Below, one piece after another: positions 33,928 to 43,077 of a stretch of DNA of 64,000 nt. The DNA is taken from assembly GCA_031409515.1 (NCBI GenBank), contig JANNXJ010000001.1:1-64000 (forward strand), given 5' to 3'. Below the pieces are notes generated by a model. It worked only from the letters and a program-made list of their open reading frames with translations. It made no database searches and was not told where the DNA came from. Origin of the DNA: SHZI01 sp031409515 (GTDB lineage: Bacteria; Pseudomonadota; Gammaproteobacteria; Steroidobacterales; GCA-2729495). Numbering within the stretch: position 1 is the stretch's first letter; every line of letters begins with the position of its first letter. Both the position numbers and the translations under genes were made by a program.

Positions 33928-34959
33928 ATGATCTGGCTCCTCCTTCTGGGCTCCCTGGTTGCGATCCTGATCGCCGCTGAAGTTTTCACCAACTCCCTCG
34001 AGCACCTTGGCCAGCGGCTGAGGATTTCCGAGGGCGTCACCGGCTCGCTGTTCGCCGCCGTCGGCACGGCCATGCCCGAAACCATGGTGCCGGTGCTGGC
34101 GATAGTCGCCGGCACCGATGACATGGCGGTGAATCACGCCATTGGTGTTGGTGCCATCGTCGGCGCGCCCCTGATGCTCGCCACGCTGGCCTTCTTCCTG
34201 ATGGGGGCTGCGGCACTCCGGGCCCGCGGCATGCACGGACCCATTGCGCCGGAGCCCTCGGGCACCAGGCGCGATCTGGACTTTTTTCTCGTCGCCTTCC
34301 TGCTAGCTGGCCTGGGACTCCTGCCGGCGGCTGACTGGGCCTATGGCGGTCTGGTGCGCGGCAGCCTGGCCCTAGTCCTCGTGCTGCTGTACCTGTACTA
34401 CGTCGTCCTGACACTGCGCAGCTCAGCGCAGCTGGTCGAGGAGGGGCATGGCACAGCTGCGGATGACCCGATGTTCCTGTGCCGGCTGGGCCTGCCAGAC
34501 CGGATGCTCACTGTGGTGGCCCAGCTCCTGTTCGGCTTTGGGCTGCTGGTGGGTGGCGCGAAGGCCTTCATCCATTCAGTCGAGCAGCTGTCCATGATGC
34601 TGGCCATCTCGCCGCTGATTCTTTCGCTCCTCATTATTCCCGTGGCCACCGAGCTGCCTGAGAAGGTCAACAGTATTCTCTGGATCCGCCGTCGCAAGGA
34701 CACCCTCGCCGTGGGTAACCTGACGGGTGCCATGGTCTTTCAGGGCACCCTGTTGCCGGCGCTGGGCCTGCTCAGTACCCCGTGGCAGCCCGATCCGCCG
34801 GTGGTGGTTGCCATGTCGCTCACGATGTTGGCCACGCTCTGGTTGCGCTGGCACATCCACCATGGCGGCTTGCAGATTCGGCATCTCTCCATCAACGGCC
34901 TCTGCTATCTGCTCTACCTGCTGGGGATTGGGCTCATCATTGGAGGTGTCTGGCCATGA
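33928..34959 (+). CDS. YrbG-like sodium/calcium exchanger family protein
   Basis: A 343-residue CaCA-superfamily protein with about ten membrane segments in two inverted halves. The alpha-1 repeat reads GSLFAAVGTAMPETMVPV and the alpha-2 repeat reads IIPVATELPEKVNSILWI, with the acidic residue and Pro of the ion site in each. Ion specificity cannot be told. It diverges from the histidine-rich protein gene and overlaps SDR 2 by ATGA, so it starts a rightward operon. Confidence 0.85.
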   Translation: MIWLLLLGSLVAILIAAEVFTNSLEHLGQRLRISEGVTGSLFAAVGTAMPETMVPVLAIVAGTDDMAVNHAIGVGAIVGAPLMLATLAFFLMGAAALRARGMHGPIAPEPSGTRRDLDFFLVAFLLAGLGLLPAADWAYGGLVRGSLALVLVLLYLYYVVLTLRSSAQLVEEGHGTAADDPMFLCRLGLPDRMLTVVAQLLFGFGLLVGGAKAFIHSVEQLSMMLAISPLILSLLIIPVATELPEKVNSILWIRRRKDTLAVGNLTGAMVFQGTLLPALGLLSTPWQPDPPVVVAMSLTMLATLWLRWHIHHGGLQIRHLSINGLCYLLYLLGIGLIIGGVWP

Positions 34960-35672
34960 CGACTGTGCTGATCACTGGCGCCAGCCGGGGCCTCGGCCTG
35001 GAACTGGCCAGGCAGTACGCCGCAGAAGGCGCCCGGGTGATCGCCACCTGTCGCAACCCGGCGCAGTCGCCGGAGCTCGCGGCCCTGGCCGACCGGAACC
35101 CGGCTGCGATTCAGGTCGAAGCACTGGATGTCATTGAGCACACCGCCATTGACGCCCTGGCCGCCCGGTACCGGGGGCAACCAATCGATATCCTCATCAA
35201 CAACGCGGGTGACATTGGTCCCCGGGACCCGAACCGCACACGGTTGCATGAGCAGCAGTTTGGAACGATGAACTACCCCGAGTGGCGCCGCGTACTCGAG
35301 ATCAACAGCATCGCCCCGCTCAAGATGGCCGAGGCTTTCGTCGAGCACGTGGCAGCCAGTCAGCGGAGGCAGATGATCTTTGTCTCCAGTACCACGGGGT
35401 CCAACGTGGAGGGCCTCTACGCCACTTTCGGCTACTGCTCGAGCAAAGCCGCTCTCAACAAGGTGGTGACCATGCTGGCTATCGCGCTGAAAACCCGGGG
35501 GATCGTCTGTGCTGCGGTGTGCCCCGGTTACGTCAAGACCCGCCTCGGTGGTGATGCGGCACTGCTGGGAGTGGAGGAGAGCATTACGGGGCTTCGCCAG
35601 GTGATTGCTGGCCTCGACATCCTGCGCACCGGCAGTTTCACCCGGTACAACGGCGCCACCATCGCCTGGTAG
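34956..35672 (+). CDS. Short-chain dehydrogenase/reductase (SDR 2, C-factor-like)
   Basis: A 238-residue SDR of the shorter C-factor/sniffer type. TGASRGLG at 7-14, NNAG at 82-85, Ser144/145 and Tyr160-x3-Lys164 (YCSSK) are intact. A loop after NNAG (GPRDPNRTRLHEQQFGTM) is characteristic of this branch. Start chosen at 34956 where ATG overlaps the exchanger stop. It is not a close copy of SDR 1, so the mirrored layout arose by two different SDRs joining paralogous membrane proteins, or by old divergence. Confidence 0.88.
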   Translation: MTTVLITGASRGLGLELARQYAAEGARVIATCRNPAQSPELAALADRNPAAIQVEALDVIEHTAIDALAARYRGQPIDILINNAGDIGPRDPNRTRLHEQQFGTMNYPEWRRVLEINSIAPLKMAEAFVEHVAASQRRQMIFVSSTTGSNVEGLYATFGYCSSKAALNKVVTMLAIALKTRGIVCAAVCPGYVKTRLGGDAALLGVEESITGLRQVIAGLDILRTGSFTRYNGATIAW

Positions 35673-35738
35673 CTCCGGCCAGTGGCCGCATTGTGGCGCC
35701 GGGTAAAGATCCGGGTTGCTACCTGCTACGAACAGCCG

Positions 35739-36722
35739 ATGATGCCCCCCGTGAATCAGTCCACCGCAAGCAGTCGGGCACTCTGGGGCGGAATCCTTTT
35801 CAGTTTCGGTTTCACGGCCCTGATCTGGTACGCCGGGGGGCATTGGCTGGTACATGGAGCGTTGACTCCCGACCGGCCGGGGTTCTGGTACGAGTGGCAG
35901 CTGGTCGAGCCCACCGTCTGGACGCGGGCGACGGCCTGGGCAGGCTATCTGGCGCATCAGGTGGCGATGTGGTGGCTGATCTGGGCCGCCCAGAAGGAGC
36001 GGCCGGGCTATACAGGGGGCCTCCACCGTTTCAATGTGCTCGCTCTCGGCGTCAATGCCCTGGGCATTGCTCTGCATTTCGTGCAGACCCAGATCTGGTA
36101 CGACGGGCTTGCTCAGGACGTGCACGAAGGCACTGCCCAGTGGTCAGTGATCCTGCTGCTCATCGTCGTCCTGATCATGGAGAACAAGCGGCGCGGCCTG
36201 CTGTTCGGAGCCGGGTCCACCTGGGTGGAGAGAGCAGGGCCATTCCTGCGGCGCTACCACGGGTACTACTTTTCCTGGGCGATCATTTACACCTTCTGGT
36301 ATCACCCCATGGAAGACACCTGGGGGCACCTTTTTGGCTTTCTGTACATGTTCCTTCTGATGTTGCAGGGCAGCCTCTTCTTCACTCGCGCCCACGTGAA
36401 CCGCAAGTGGACTGTGCTTCTGGAGGTGTCCTTTGCCTTCCACGGTGGCATGGTGGCTTACCTCGCGGGACACGGCTGGCGCATGTTTCTCCTGGGCGGG
36501 CTCGCCACGTTCATCATCACCCAGATGCACGGTCTCGGCCTGAGTCGTCGGGCCCGGTGGTTTATCGGCCTTGGCTATCTGGCGGGTGTCGGCGTCCTCT
36601 ACGCGGGCCATGGGTGGCAGCGAGTCCCTGAAATCGTTGGCATTCCCCTGACGCTGCTGGGCGGAGTCTTCGTCCTGTCTCTGGTGATCCTGGGCGGCCA
36701 GCGAGTGCTGCGCCCGGCGTAA
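35739..36722 (+). CDS. Histidine-rich multi-pass membrane protein of unknown family (copy 2)
   Basis: A 327-residue paralogue of the protein at 32793-33833, by eye about half identical over the central 250 residues. The shared blocks are TVWTR near the start, LH-x-FNV, LH-x2-QT, YDGLAQDVHE, RRYHGYYFSWAIIYTFWYH, SLFFTR-x-H-x-NR-x-WT and QMHGLGLS. It follows SDR 2 by 66 bases. The start at 35739 (two consecutive ATGs) is a choice; the frame is open to a GTG at 35682. Function unknown; conserved His suggest a metal or haem centre. Confidence 0.75.
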   Translation: MMPPVNQSTASSRALWGGILFSFGFTALIWYAGGHWLVHGALTPDRPGFWYEWQLVEPTVWTRATAWAGYLAHQVAMWWLIWAAQKERPGYTGGLHRFNVLALGVNALGIALHFVQTQIWYDGLAQDVHEGTAQWSVILLLIVVLIMENKRRGLLFGAGSTWVERAGPFLRRYHGYYFSWAIIYTFWYHPMEDTWGHLFGFLYMFLLMLQGSLFFTRAHVNRKWTVLLEVSFAFHGGMVAYLAGHGWRMFLLGGLATFIITQMHGLGLSRRARWFIGLGYLAGVGVLYAGHGWQRVPEIVGIPLTLLGGVFVLSLVILGGQRVLRPA

Positions 36723-36793
36723 ATGCGACCTGAGTCCGGCGCTGCCAACCGCCGCCCTCCTATCATGACCCTTTGGTTCGCAGAGTCATTTCC

Positions 36794-37363
36794 GTGGGGG
36801 ACAAAAAATCCGGCAAGCCGGCCCGCAGCCCCTGGCGCGACTGGCTCGCACGCATTACGGGGGACGGGGGTCTGACCGCACCTGCCGTTCCGGAGCGCCG
36901 GGACAGCGAGCGACGCAGCAGTTCCGTGTGGTCGTTCACCTATGGCAGTTTTCGGCCCCGACGGCGCCTGGGTCGCCGGGACGGCGATCACGAGCGGATC
37001 TTCCTGGACTGGCACGAACCCCGGGTCCTTTATCTGGTCCTTGGCATCGTGCTGATGTGCTGTGCCGACGCGCTCTTCACCCTCAACCTCATGGCCATTG
37101 GTGCCGAGGAGATGAATGTCCTGATGGGCGCCCTGATCGCCCACGACGTAGAGCGCTTCCTGGTGATGAAGATCGGGGTGACCTGTGCCAGCGTTGTGCT
37201 GCTCGCCGTCGCCGCGCGTAGGCAGTTCATGGGCATGATTCCGGTGATTCGGGTCCTGCAGTTGTTCTGTGCCGGCTATGCGGTGCTCATTCTGTGGGAA
37301 CTCTGGATGTTCTCGGTCTACATTGCCGCCTTGCCCTTTCACTGGCGTCCCTGGTCGGACTAG
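36794..37363 (+). CDS. DUF5658 domain membrane protein
   Basis: A 189-residue protein if started at the GTG at 36794; a TTG at 36773 is the alternative. A basic soluble N-terminal half (rich in Arg and Ser) is followed by the DUF5658 region: EPRVLYLVLGIVLMCCADAL, then NLMAIGAEEMNVLMG, with three predicted membrane segments. The domain's function is unknown. It lies between the histidine-rich protein and sucA, probably a separate transcript. Confidence 0.7.
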   Translation: MGDKKSGKPARSPWRDWLARITGDGGLTAPAVPERRDSERRSSSVWSFTYGSFRPRRRLGRRDGDHERIFLDWHEPRVLYLVLGIVLMCCADALFTLNLMAIGAEEMNVLMGALIAHDVERFLVMKIGVTCASVVLLAVAARRQFMGMIPVIRVLQLFCAGYAVLILWELWMFSVYIAALPFHWRPWSD

Positions 37364-37364
37364 G

Positions 37365-37382
37365 CCCAACCGCCGGGTTGGG
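37365..37382 (+). terminator. Possible terminator hairpin
   Basis: CCCAACC (37365-37371) pairs with GGTTGGG (37376-37382) directly after the DUF5658 stop codon. The following bases are not a proper T-run, so this is a weak call. It may still separate that gene from sucA. Confidence 0.35.
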
Positions 37383-37463
37383 TCTGGCGCCCTTCCGGGA
37401 ATTTTTCCTTGATCCCGGACGCTACATACTTATAGTGGCGGCTCCGGAGAGCACGGGACCCCC

Positions 37464-40325
37464 ATGAACCAGAACTTGCGCCAGATGTATGCCTCGTCGC
37501 CGCTGTTTGGCGGTAATGCCGCCTATGTGGAAGACCTGTATGCCAGCTGGCTTCAGGATCCCGCCTCGGTGCCGGCCCGCTGGCGGCAGTTCTTTGCTGA
37601 ACAGGCGCCGCCGGGTCCCCAGCTGCCGAGGCAGCCAACGCCAGCGAGTCCGGTCGGGGCTGGATCCCAGCGCACCGCCGCCACCCCGGCGGCCGGTCCG
37701 GAGCGCGTCCGGTTTTCAGGCGGGAGTGCCGACGATGGCGGCCCGCTGACCGAGAAGCAGGCCGAAGTCTCCCGGCTTATCCAGGTGTACAGCCTGCGCG
37801 GCCACCAGATTGCAGACCTGGACCCCCTCGGCATACAGGAGCGGCCCATGCCCAACGTCATGCGCCTCGACTACGCAGGCCTGACGGAGGCCGACCTCGA
37901 TACCGAGTTCTACGTGGGGAATTTGGCCGGGCAGACCGATGTGCGCATGCGCCTGAGGGACCTGCTCGTGACCCTCAAGACCGTCTACGGCGGCAAGGTG
38001 GGGGCCGACTTCGCTCATCTGTCCCGCGGCCGGGAGCGGGTCTGGATCCGGGAGCGCCTTGAGCGGGGCATGCTTGCAAATCCCCTGACCGACGATGAGC
38101 GGCGTCACATCCTCGTGCAGCTGACGGCGGCCGAGGGTATCGAGCGCTACCTCCACACCCGTTATGTGGGGCAGAAGCGTTTCTCCCTTGAAGGCGGCGA
38201 CAGCCTGCTGCCGCTGCTGGACGACCTGATCCAGCAGGGCGGTGCCGGCGGGATTCGGGAAATCGTGCTGGGCATGGCCCACCGGGGCCGCATCAACGTC
38301 CTGGTGAATGTGCTGGGCAAGGCACCGCAGGAACTGTTTTCCGAATTTGAGGGCGCTTACGACCCCGCCCGCGTGAAGGGCTCCGGAGACGTCAAGTACC
38401 ACAAGGGGTTCTCAGCGGATCTGCGGACGCCGGGTGGCAACGTGCACGTGGTACTGGCCTTCAATCCCTCCCACCTGGAAATCGTGGATCCCGTGGTGCA
38501 GGGCTCGGTACGGGCGCGCCAGGAACGTCGGGGGGATGAGGACGGCGGCGAGATCCTCCCCATCCTGATTCATGGTGACGCAGCCTTCGCCGGCCAGGGC
38601 GTCGTGGCTGAAACCTTTCAGCTTTCCCAGGCCCGGGGCTTCAAGACGGGTGGTACGGTCCACATCGTCATCAACAACCAGGTGGGTTTCACGATCAGTG
38701 ACCCGCGGGATGCCCGGTCTACACCTTACTGCAGTGACATTGCCCGGATGATCGAGGCTCCGGTGTTCCACGTGAATGGCGATGATCCGGAGGCGGTGGT
38801 GTTTGTCACCCGGCTGGCACTGGAGTACCGCCAGACCTTCCACAAGGATGTTGTCATCGATCTGGTCTGCTACCGGCGGCACGGGCACAACGAGGCGGAC
38901 GAGCCGGCGGCGACCCAGCCCCAGATGTACCAGGTGATCCGCAAGCACCCGACAACCCGCCAGATCTATGCGCGCAGACTGATGGAAAAGGGCGTGGTCG
39001 ATGCGCCCGAAGCCGAGCGCCTGAATGAGGACTATCGCCGCCGGGTAGAAGCCGGCCAGCCACTCCCCCAGGCGGCTCTGGGCATGATCGGCAATGAGTA
39101 CACGGTTGACTGGACCCGCTACGAGAAGGGCGACTGGGACGAACTGCACAGTACCGGTATTCCTGCGGAGGAGATCGCCGAACTGGCCCGCGAAATGAAT
39201 CGCGTGCCAGGGAGCTTCAGCCTGCATCCCCGCGTGGCAAAGATAGTTGCCGATCGCGATCGCATGGCGGCAGGCGAGATCCCGATGGACTGGGGATTTG
39301 CGGAGCTCATGGCTTACGGCAGCCTGATCAGGCAGGGATCACGGATCCGGCTGACGGGGCAGGACAGCGGCCGGGGCACGTTCTTTCATCGCCACTGTGT
39401 CCTGCATGATCAACTTACTGACCAGACCTTTACGCCACTCGACAATCTCGCGACGACGATCCGCGGGGCATTTACGGTCACGGATTCGCTGCTGTCCGAA
39501 GAGGCTGTCCTGGGCTTCGAATACGGCTTCTCCACCACCGACCCGGACTCCCTGGTGATCTGGGAGGCGCAGTTCGGCGATTTCTGCAATGGCGCCCAGG
39601 TAGTCATCGACCAGTTCATCAGTTCGGGCGAGGCCAAGTGGGGGCGGCTCTGCGGCCTGACCCTGTTTCTTCCTCACGGTCAGGAAGGGCAGGGGCCGGA
39701 GCATTCCTCCGCCCGGCTGGAGCGGTTCCTGCAGCTCTGTGCCGAGCTGAATATGCAGGTCTGTATCCCGTCCACTCCGGGTCAGATGTTTCACATGCTC
39801 CGCCGGCAGATGCTCCGCCCTTTGCGGAAGCCCCTGATCGTGATGACGCCGAAGAGCCTTCTCCGGCACCGGCTGTCCAGTTCCCCGCTGGCCGAGCTCG
39901 GGTCCGGCCGTTTTCAGCTGGTCATTCCGGAGGTTGATCCCCTCGAGACGGCCGGGGTGCAGCGGGTCGTGTTCTGCAGCGGCAAGGTCTACTTCGACCT
40001 GCTGGAGGCTCGCCGTGCGAAGGGGTCCACCGACGTGGCGCTGGTGCGCATCGAGCAGTTGTACCCATTCCCCACCGCTGAGTACGCGGCGATCCTCGCG
40101 AGCTATCCGGCTGCCCGGGAGGTGGTCTGGTGCCAGGAGGAACCCCAGAACCAGGGTGCCTGGTACCAGATCCGTCATCAGCTGCAACGGCCCCTTCAGC
40201 CGGGCCAGCAGGTGTTCTATGCTGGCAGGCGGGGCGCTGCCGCGCCGGCACCCGGCATCTTCCAGTTGCACGTCCAGCAGCAGCAGTCTCTCGTTGAGAC
40301 TGCGCTCTCGGCCCAGGTTCAGTAG
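37464..40325 (+). CDS. sucA: 2-oxoglutarate dehydrogenase E1 component
   Basis: A 953-residue thiamine diphosphate-dependent E1. The N-terminal E2-binding segment SSPLFGGNAAYVEDLYASWL is followed by MAHRGRINVLVNVLGKAP, HGDAAFAGQGVVAETFQLS, the ThDP motif region FHVNGDDPEAV, and the C-terminal transketolase-like domain (FLPHGQEGQGPEHSSARLER). It decarboxylates 2-oxoglutarate in the TCA cycle and passes succinyl groups to SucB. It is the first gene of sucA-sucB-lpd. Confidence 0.98.
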   Translation: MNQNLRQMYASSPLFGGNAAYVEDLYASWLQDPASVPARWRQFFAEQAPPGPQLPRQPTPASPVGAGSQRTAATPAAGPERVRFSGGSADDGGPLTEKQAEVSRLIQVYSLRGHQIADLDPLGIQERPMPNVMRLDYAGLTEADLDTEFYVGNLAGQTDVRMRLRDLLVTLKTVYGGKVGADFAHLSRGRERVWIRERLERGMLANPLTDDERRHILVQLTAAEGIERYLHTRYVGQKRFSLEGGDSLLPLLDDLIQQGGAGGIREIVLGMAHRGRINVLVNVLGKAPQELFSEFEGAYDPARVKGSGDVKYHKGFSADLRTPGGNVHVVLAFNPSHLEIVDPVVQGSVRARQERRGDEDGGEILPILIHGDAAFAGQGVVAETFQLSQARGFKTGGTVHIVINNQVGFTISDPRDARSTPYCSDIARMIEAPVFHVNGDDPEAVVFVTRLALEYRQTFHKDVVIDLVCYRRHGHNEADEPAATQPQMYQVIRKHPTTRQIYARRLMEKGVVDAPEAERLNEDYRRRVEAGQPLPQAALGMIGNEYTVDWTRYEKGDWDELHSTGIPAEEIAELAREMNRVPGSFSLHPRVAKIVADRDRMAAGEIPMDWGFAELMAYGSLIRQGSRIRLTGQDSGRGTFFHRHCVLHDQLTDQTFTPLDNLATTIRGAFTVTDSLLSEEAVLGFEYGFSTTDPDSLVIWEAQFGDFCNGAQVVIDQFISSGEAKWGRLCGLTLFLPHGQEGQGPEHSSARLERFLQLCAELNMQVCIPSTPGQMFHMLRRQMLRPLRKPLIVMTPKSLLRHRLSSSPLAELGSGRFQLVIPEVDPLETAGVQRVVFCSGKVYFDLLEARRAKGSTDVALVRIEQLYPFPTAEYAAILASYPAAREVVWCQEEPQNQGAWYQIRHQLQRPLQPGQQVFYAGRRGAAAPAPGIFQLHVQQQQSLVETALSAQVQ

Positions 40326-40353
40326 TTGCAGAAAGCCACGAAGTAGTAAATCC

Positions 40354-41589
40354 ATGAGCATAGAAGTCAAGGTCCCAAGCCTGCCGGAATCTGTGGCCGA
40401 TGCCACCCTGGTGACATGGCACAAAGCGGCGGGCGACACGGTGGAGCGCGACGAGAACCTTGCTGATCTCGAGACCGACAAGGTGGTCCTTGAGCTGCCC
40501 GCCCCTGCCCGGGGCGTGCTCCGGGAGCTGCGCGTTCCCGCCGGCACCACTGTTACCAGCGGGCAGTTGCTCGCCATCCTTGACCCGGCTGCTGAGGTCG
40601 CCTCGGCCCGTCCCGTCCCGGCGGCTAGTGCCGTCGTCCCGCCGGTGGCGGTTGTTCTCCCCGTCGCTGCTCCAGTCGCTGCCATGGCAGGCAGGAGCGC
40701 CGGGAAGACCGGTCCGGCTGCCCGACGCGTTCTTCAGGAAAAGGGCATCGATCCCGCGACGGTTCAGGGTTCCGGGCCCGACGGCCGGATAGTAAAAGCC
40801 GATGTCCTGAAACACGACCCCTCCGGGCCCAACCTGCGCCCGGTGCCCGCGGCGCAGGCCCCGGTTCCAGGGGTGGCTGCTCCGGGAGGGCGAACGGAGC
40901 GCCGCGTGGCGATGTCCCGGCTGCGCACGCGCATCGCGCAGCGCATGGTGGAGGCCCAACAGAACGCAGCCATGCTGACGACCTTCAACGAAGTTGACCT
41001 GTCAGCGGTAATGGCGCTCCGGACCCGTTACAAGGACACCTTCGAGAAGCAGCACGGCGTCAAGCTGGGCTTCATGGGTTTCTTCGTCAAGGCCGCCATC
41101 GAAGCGCTGCAGCGTTATCCCGTCGTGAATGCTTCCGTTGAAGCCAACGACATCGTCTATCACGACTACTACGACGTGGGCATTGCCGTCTCCACCGACA
41201 GGGGCCTCATCGTTCCCGTGCTGAGGGATGCGGACCGCTTTACGTTTCCTGGCATCGAGAGCGCCATCGCCGACTTCGGCCGCAGGGCGCGGGAAGGCTC
41301 TCTCAGCATGGAAGACCTGACGGGTGGGACGTTTACCATCACCAATGGCGGTGTCTTTGGCTCACTGCTCTCCACGCCGATCCTTAACCCCCCCCAGAGC
41401 GGCATCCTCGGGATGCACAAGATCCAGGAGCGACCGGTGGTCGTTGATGGCCAGGTCGTGGCGCGGCCGATGATGTACGTCGCATTGACCTATGACCACC
41501 GCATTATTGATGGCCGGGATGCCGTGCAATTCCTGGTGGCGATGAAAAACACCCTTGAGGATCCTGCCCGACTCCTGCTTGGCGTCTGA
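40354..41589 (+). CDS. sucB: Dihydrolipoamide succinyltransferase (E2)
   Basis: A 411-residue E2. The lipoyl domain (1-77) has the modified Lys in DLETDKVVLEL near residue 43. An Ala/Pro/Val-rich linker leads to the E1/E3-binding domain (GPAARRVLQEKGIDPATVQGSG) and the catalytic CAT domain with DHRIIDGRDAVQF. It is the core of the 2-oxoglutarate dehydrogenase complex. The start at 40354 is set by the lipoyl domain. Confidence 0.97.
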   Translation: MSIEVKVPSLPESVADATLVTWHKAAGDTVERDENLADLETDKVVLELPAPARGVLRELRVPAGTTVTSGQLLAILDPAAEVASARPVPAASAVVPPVAVVLPVAAPVAAMAGRSAGKTGPAARRVLQEKGIDPATVQGSGPDGRIVKADVLKHDPSGPNLRPVPAAQAPVPGVAAPGGRTERRVAMSRLRTRIAQRMVEAQQNAAMLTTFNEVDLSAVMALRTRYKDTFEKQHGVKLGFMGFFVKAAIEALQRYPVVNASVEANDIVYHDYYDVGIAVSTDRGLIVPVLRDADRFTFPGIESAIADFGRRAREGSLSMEDLTGGTFTITNGGVFGSLLSTPILNPPQSGILGMHKIQERPVVVDGQVVARPMMYVALTYDHRIIDGRDAVQFLVAMKNTLEDPARLLLGV

Positions 41590-41591
41590 CC

Positions 41592-43040
41592 GTGAGCAAA
41601 TCCGGAACAGTGGGGGGCGGCAAGTACGACGTCGTGGTTATCGGCGGCGGGCCCGCCGGCTATGTCGGCGCCATCCGCGCCGCACAGAACGGCCTGCGTG
41701 TCGCCTGCATTGACGCCTGGGAGAACCGGGACGGTCAGCCAGCCTTCGGCGGTACCTGTCTCAATGCGGGCTGCATTCCTTCCAAGGCACTGCTTGAGTC
41801 TTCAGAGCTGTTTCACCGGGCAGGCAGTGAATTTGCGCTGCATGGTATCCGCGTGAATCCCCCGGAACTTGATCTGGCCGCCATGCAGGCGCGCAAGGCC
41901 CGTATCGTCAGCCAGTTCAGCGGCGGGATTCAGGAACTCTTCAAGGCCAATGGTGTGACCGGCCTGTTCGGGCGGGGCCATCTGTTGCCCGGGAACAAGG
42001 TTCGCTACACGCCCCGGGGAGGCCAACCAGAATTACTGGAGGCGGAACATGTGGTGCTGGCCACAGGTTCCACCCCCATCGAGCTGCCCTTTGCGCGCTT
42101 CGATGGTGCAGCGATCGTTGATTCCTGGGGCGGACTGGATCTGACCGCTGTGCCTGGTCGCCTCGGCGTGATTGGCGGCGGGGTCATCGGGCTGGAGCTG
42201 GGCAGCGTCTGGAGCCGGCTCGGAGCGCAGGTGACGGTGCTGGAAGCCATGGAGCGTTTTCTGTTCATGGTTGACGGGCAGATTGCGAAGGATGCCCAGC
42301 GACAGCTCAAGAAGCAGGGTCTGGATATCCGGCTGGGCGCCAAGGTCACTTCGGCAGAGCAAGGGCCCAGCGGAGTGGCCCTCACGTATGAGGACCAGCG
42401 GGGCCGGCACACCCTTGAGGTTGATCGCCTGATCGTCGCGGTCGGCCGCCGGCCGAACACCGAGGGACTGCTGGATCCCCTCGCTGGCGTGAAGCTTTCC
42501 GAGCGGGGCTTCATCGAGGTTGACGGCGAGTGCCGGGCTTCCGCACCGAACGTCTGGGCCGTGGGGGACGTGGTCCGGGGCCCCATGCTGGCGCACAAGG
42601 GTTCGGAGGAGGGCGTCATGGTGGCGGATCTCATTGCCGGCCGTTACGGTCATGTGAACTATGCCGTGATCCCCAGCGTCATCTACACCGCCCCGGAGAT
42701 TGCCTGGGTTGGCCAGACTGAAGAGCAGCTCAAGGAGGCCCGCATTGACTACAAAGTGGGCACCTTCAACTTTGCAGCCAGCGGCCGGGCCCGGGCCATG
42801 GAGCAGTCAGCGGGACTGGTCAAGGTTCTGGCCAGCACCGCCGATGACAGGATTCTCGGCGTGCACATTGTTGGGCCCATGGCCGGTGAACTGATTGGCG
42901 AGGCCGTCGTGGCCATGGAATTCCAGGCCACTGCTGAGGACCTCCAGCGCACCATTCATGCGCACCCGTCTCTGGCGGAAGCACTCCACGAAGCGGCCTT
43001 GTCCGTCGACCGTCGGGCCCTGCACGCCATCAATCGCTGA
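41592..43040 (+). CDS. lpd: Dihydrolipoamide dehydrogenase (E3)
   Basis: A 482-residue flavoprotein. FAD motif VVIGGGPAGYVGAIRAAQNG, the redox disulfide in GGTCLNAGCIPSKALL, NAD motif IGGGVIGLELGSVWSRLG and the C-terminal active-site HAHPSLAEALHEAAL are intact. It reoxidises the lipoyl group on SucB. The start is GTG two bases after the sucB stop. A short insertion near residues 33-40 (DAWENRDGQPAFGG) is common in proteobacterial E3. Confidence 0.97.
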   Translation: MSKSGTVGGGKYDVVVIGGGPAGYVGAIRAAQNGLRVACIDAWENRDGQPAFGGTCLNAGCIPSKALLESSELFHRAGSEFALHGIRVNPPELDLAAMQARKARIVSQFSGGIQELFKANGVTGLFGRGHLLPGNKVRYTPRGGQPELLEAEHVVLATGSTPIELPFARFDGAAIVDSWGGLDLTAVPGRLGVIGGGVIGLELGSVWSRLGAQVTVLEAMERFLFMVDGQIAKDAQRQLKKQGLDIRLGAKVTSAEQGPSGVALTYEDQRGRHTLEVDRLIVAVGRRPNTEGLLDPLAGVKLSERGFIEVDGECRASAPNVWAVGDVVRGPMLAHKGSEEGVMVADLIAGRYGHVNYAVIPSVIYTAPEIAWVGQTEEQLKEARIDYKVGTFNFAASGRARAMEQSAGLVKVLASTADDRILGVHIVGPMAGELIGEAVVAMEFQATAEDLQRTIHAHPSLAEALHEAALSVDRRALHAINR

Positions 43041-43077
43041 TTCCAATTCGGTTATCATGCCCGCGTTGTTGCGAGGA

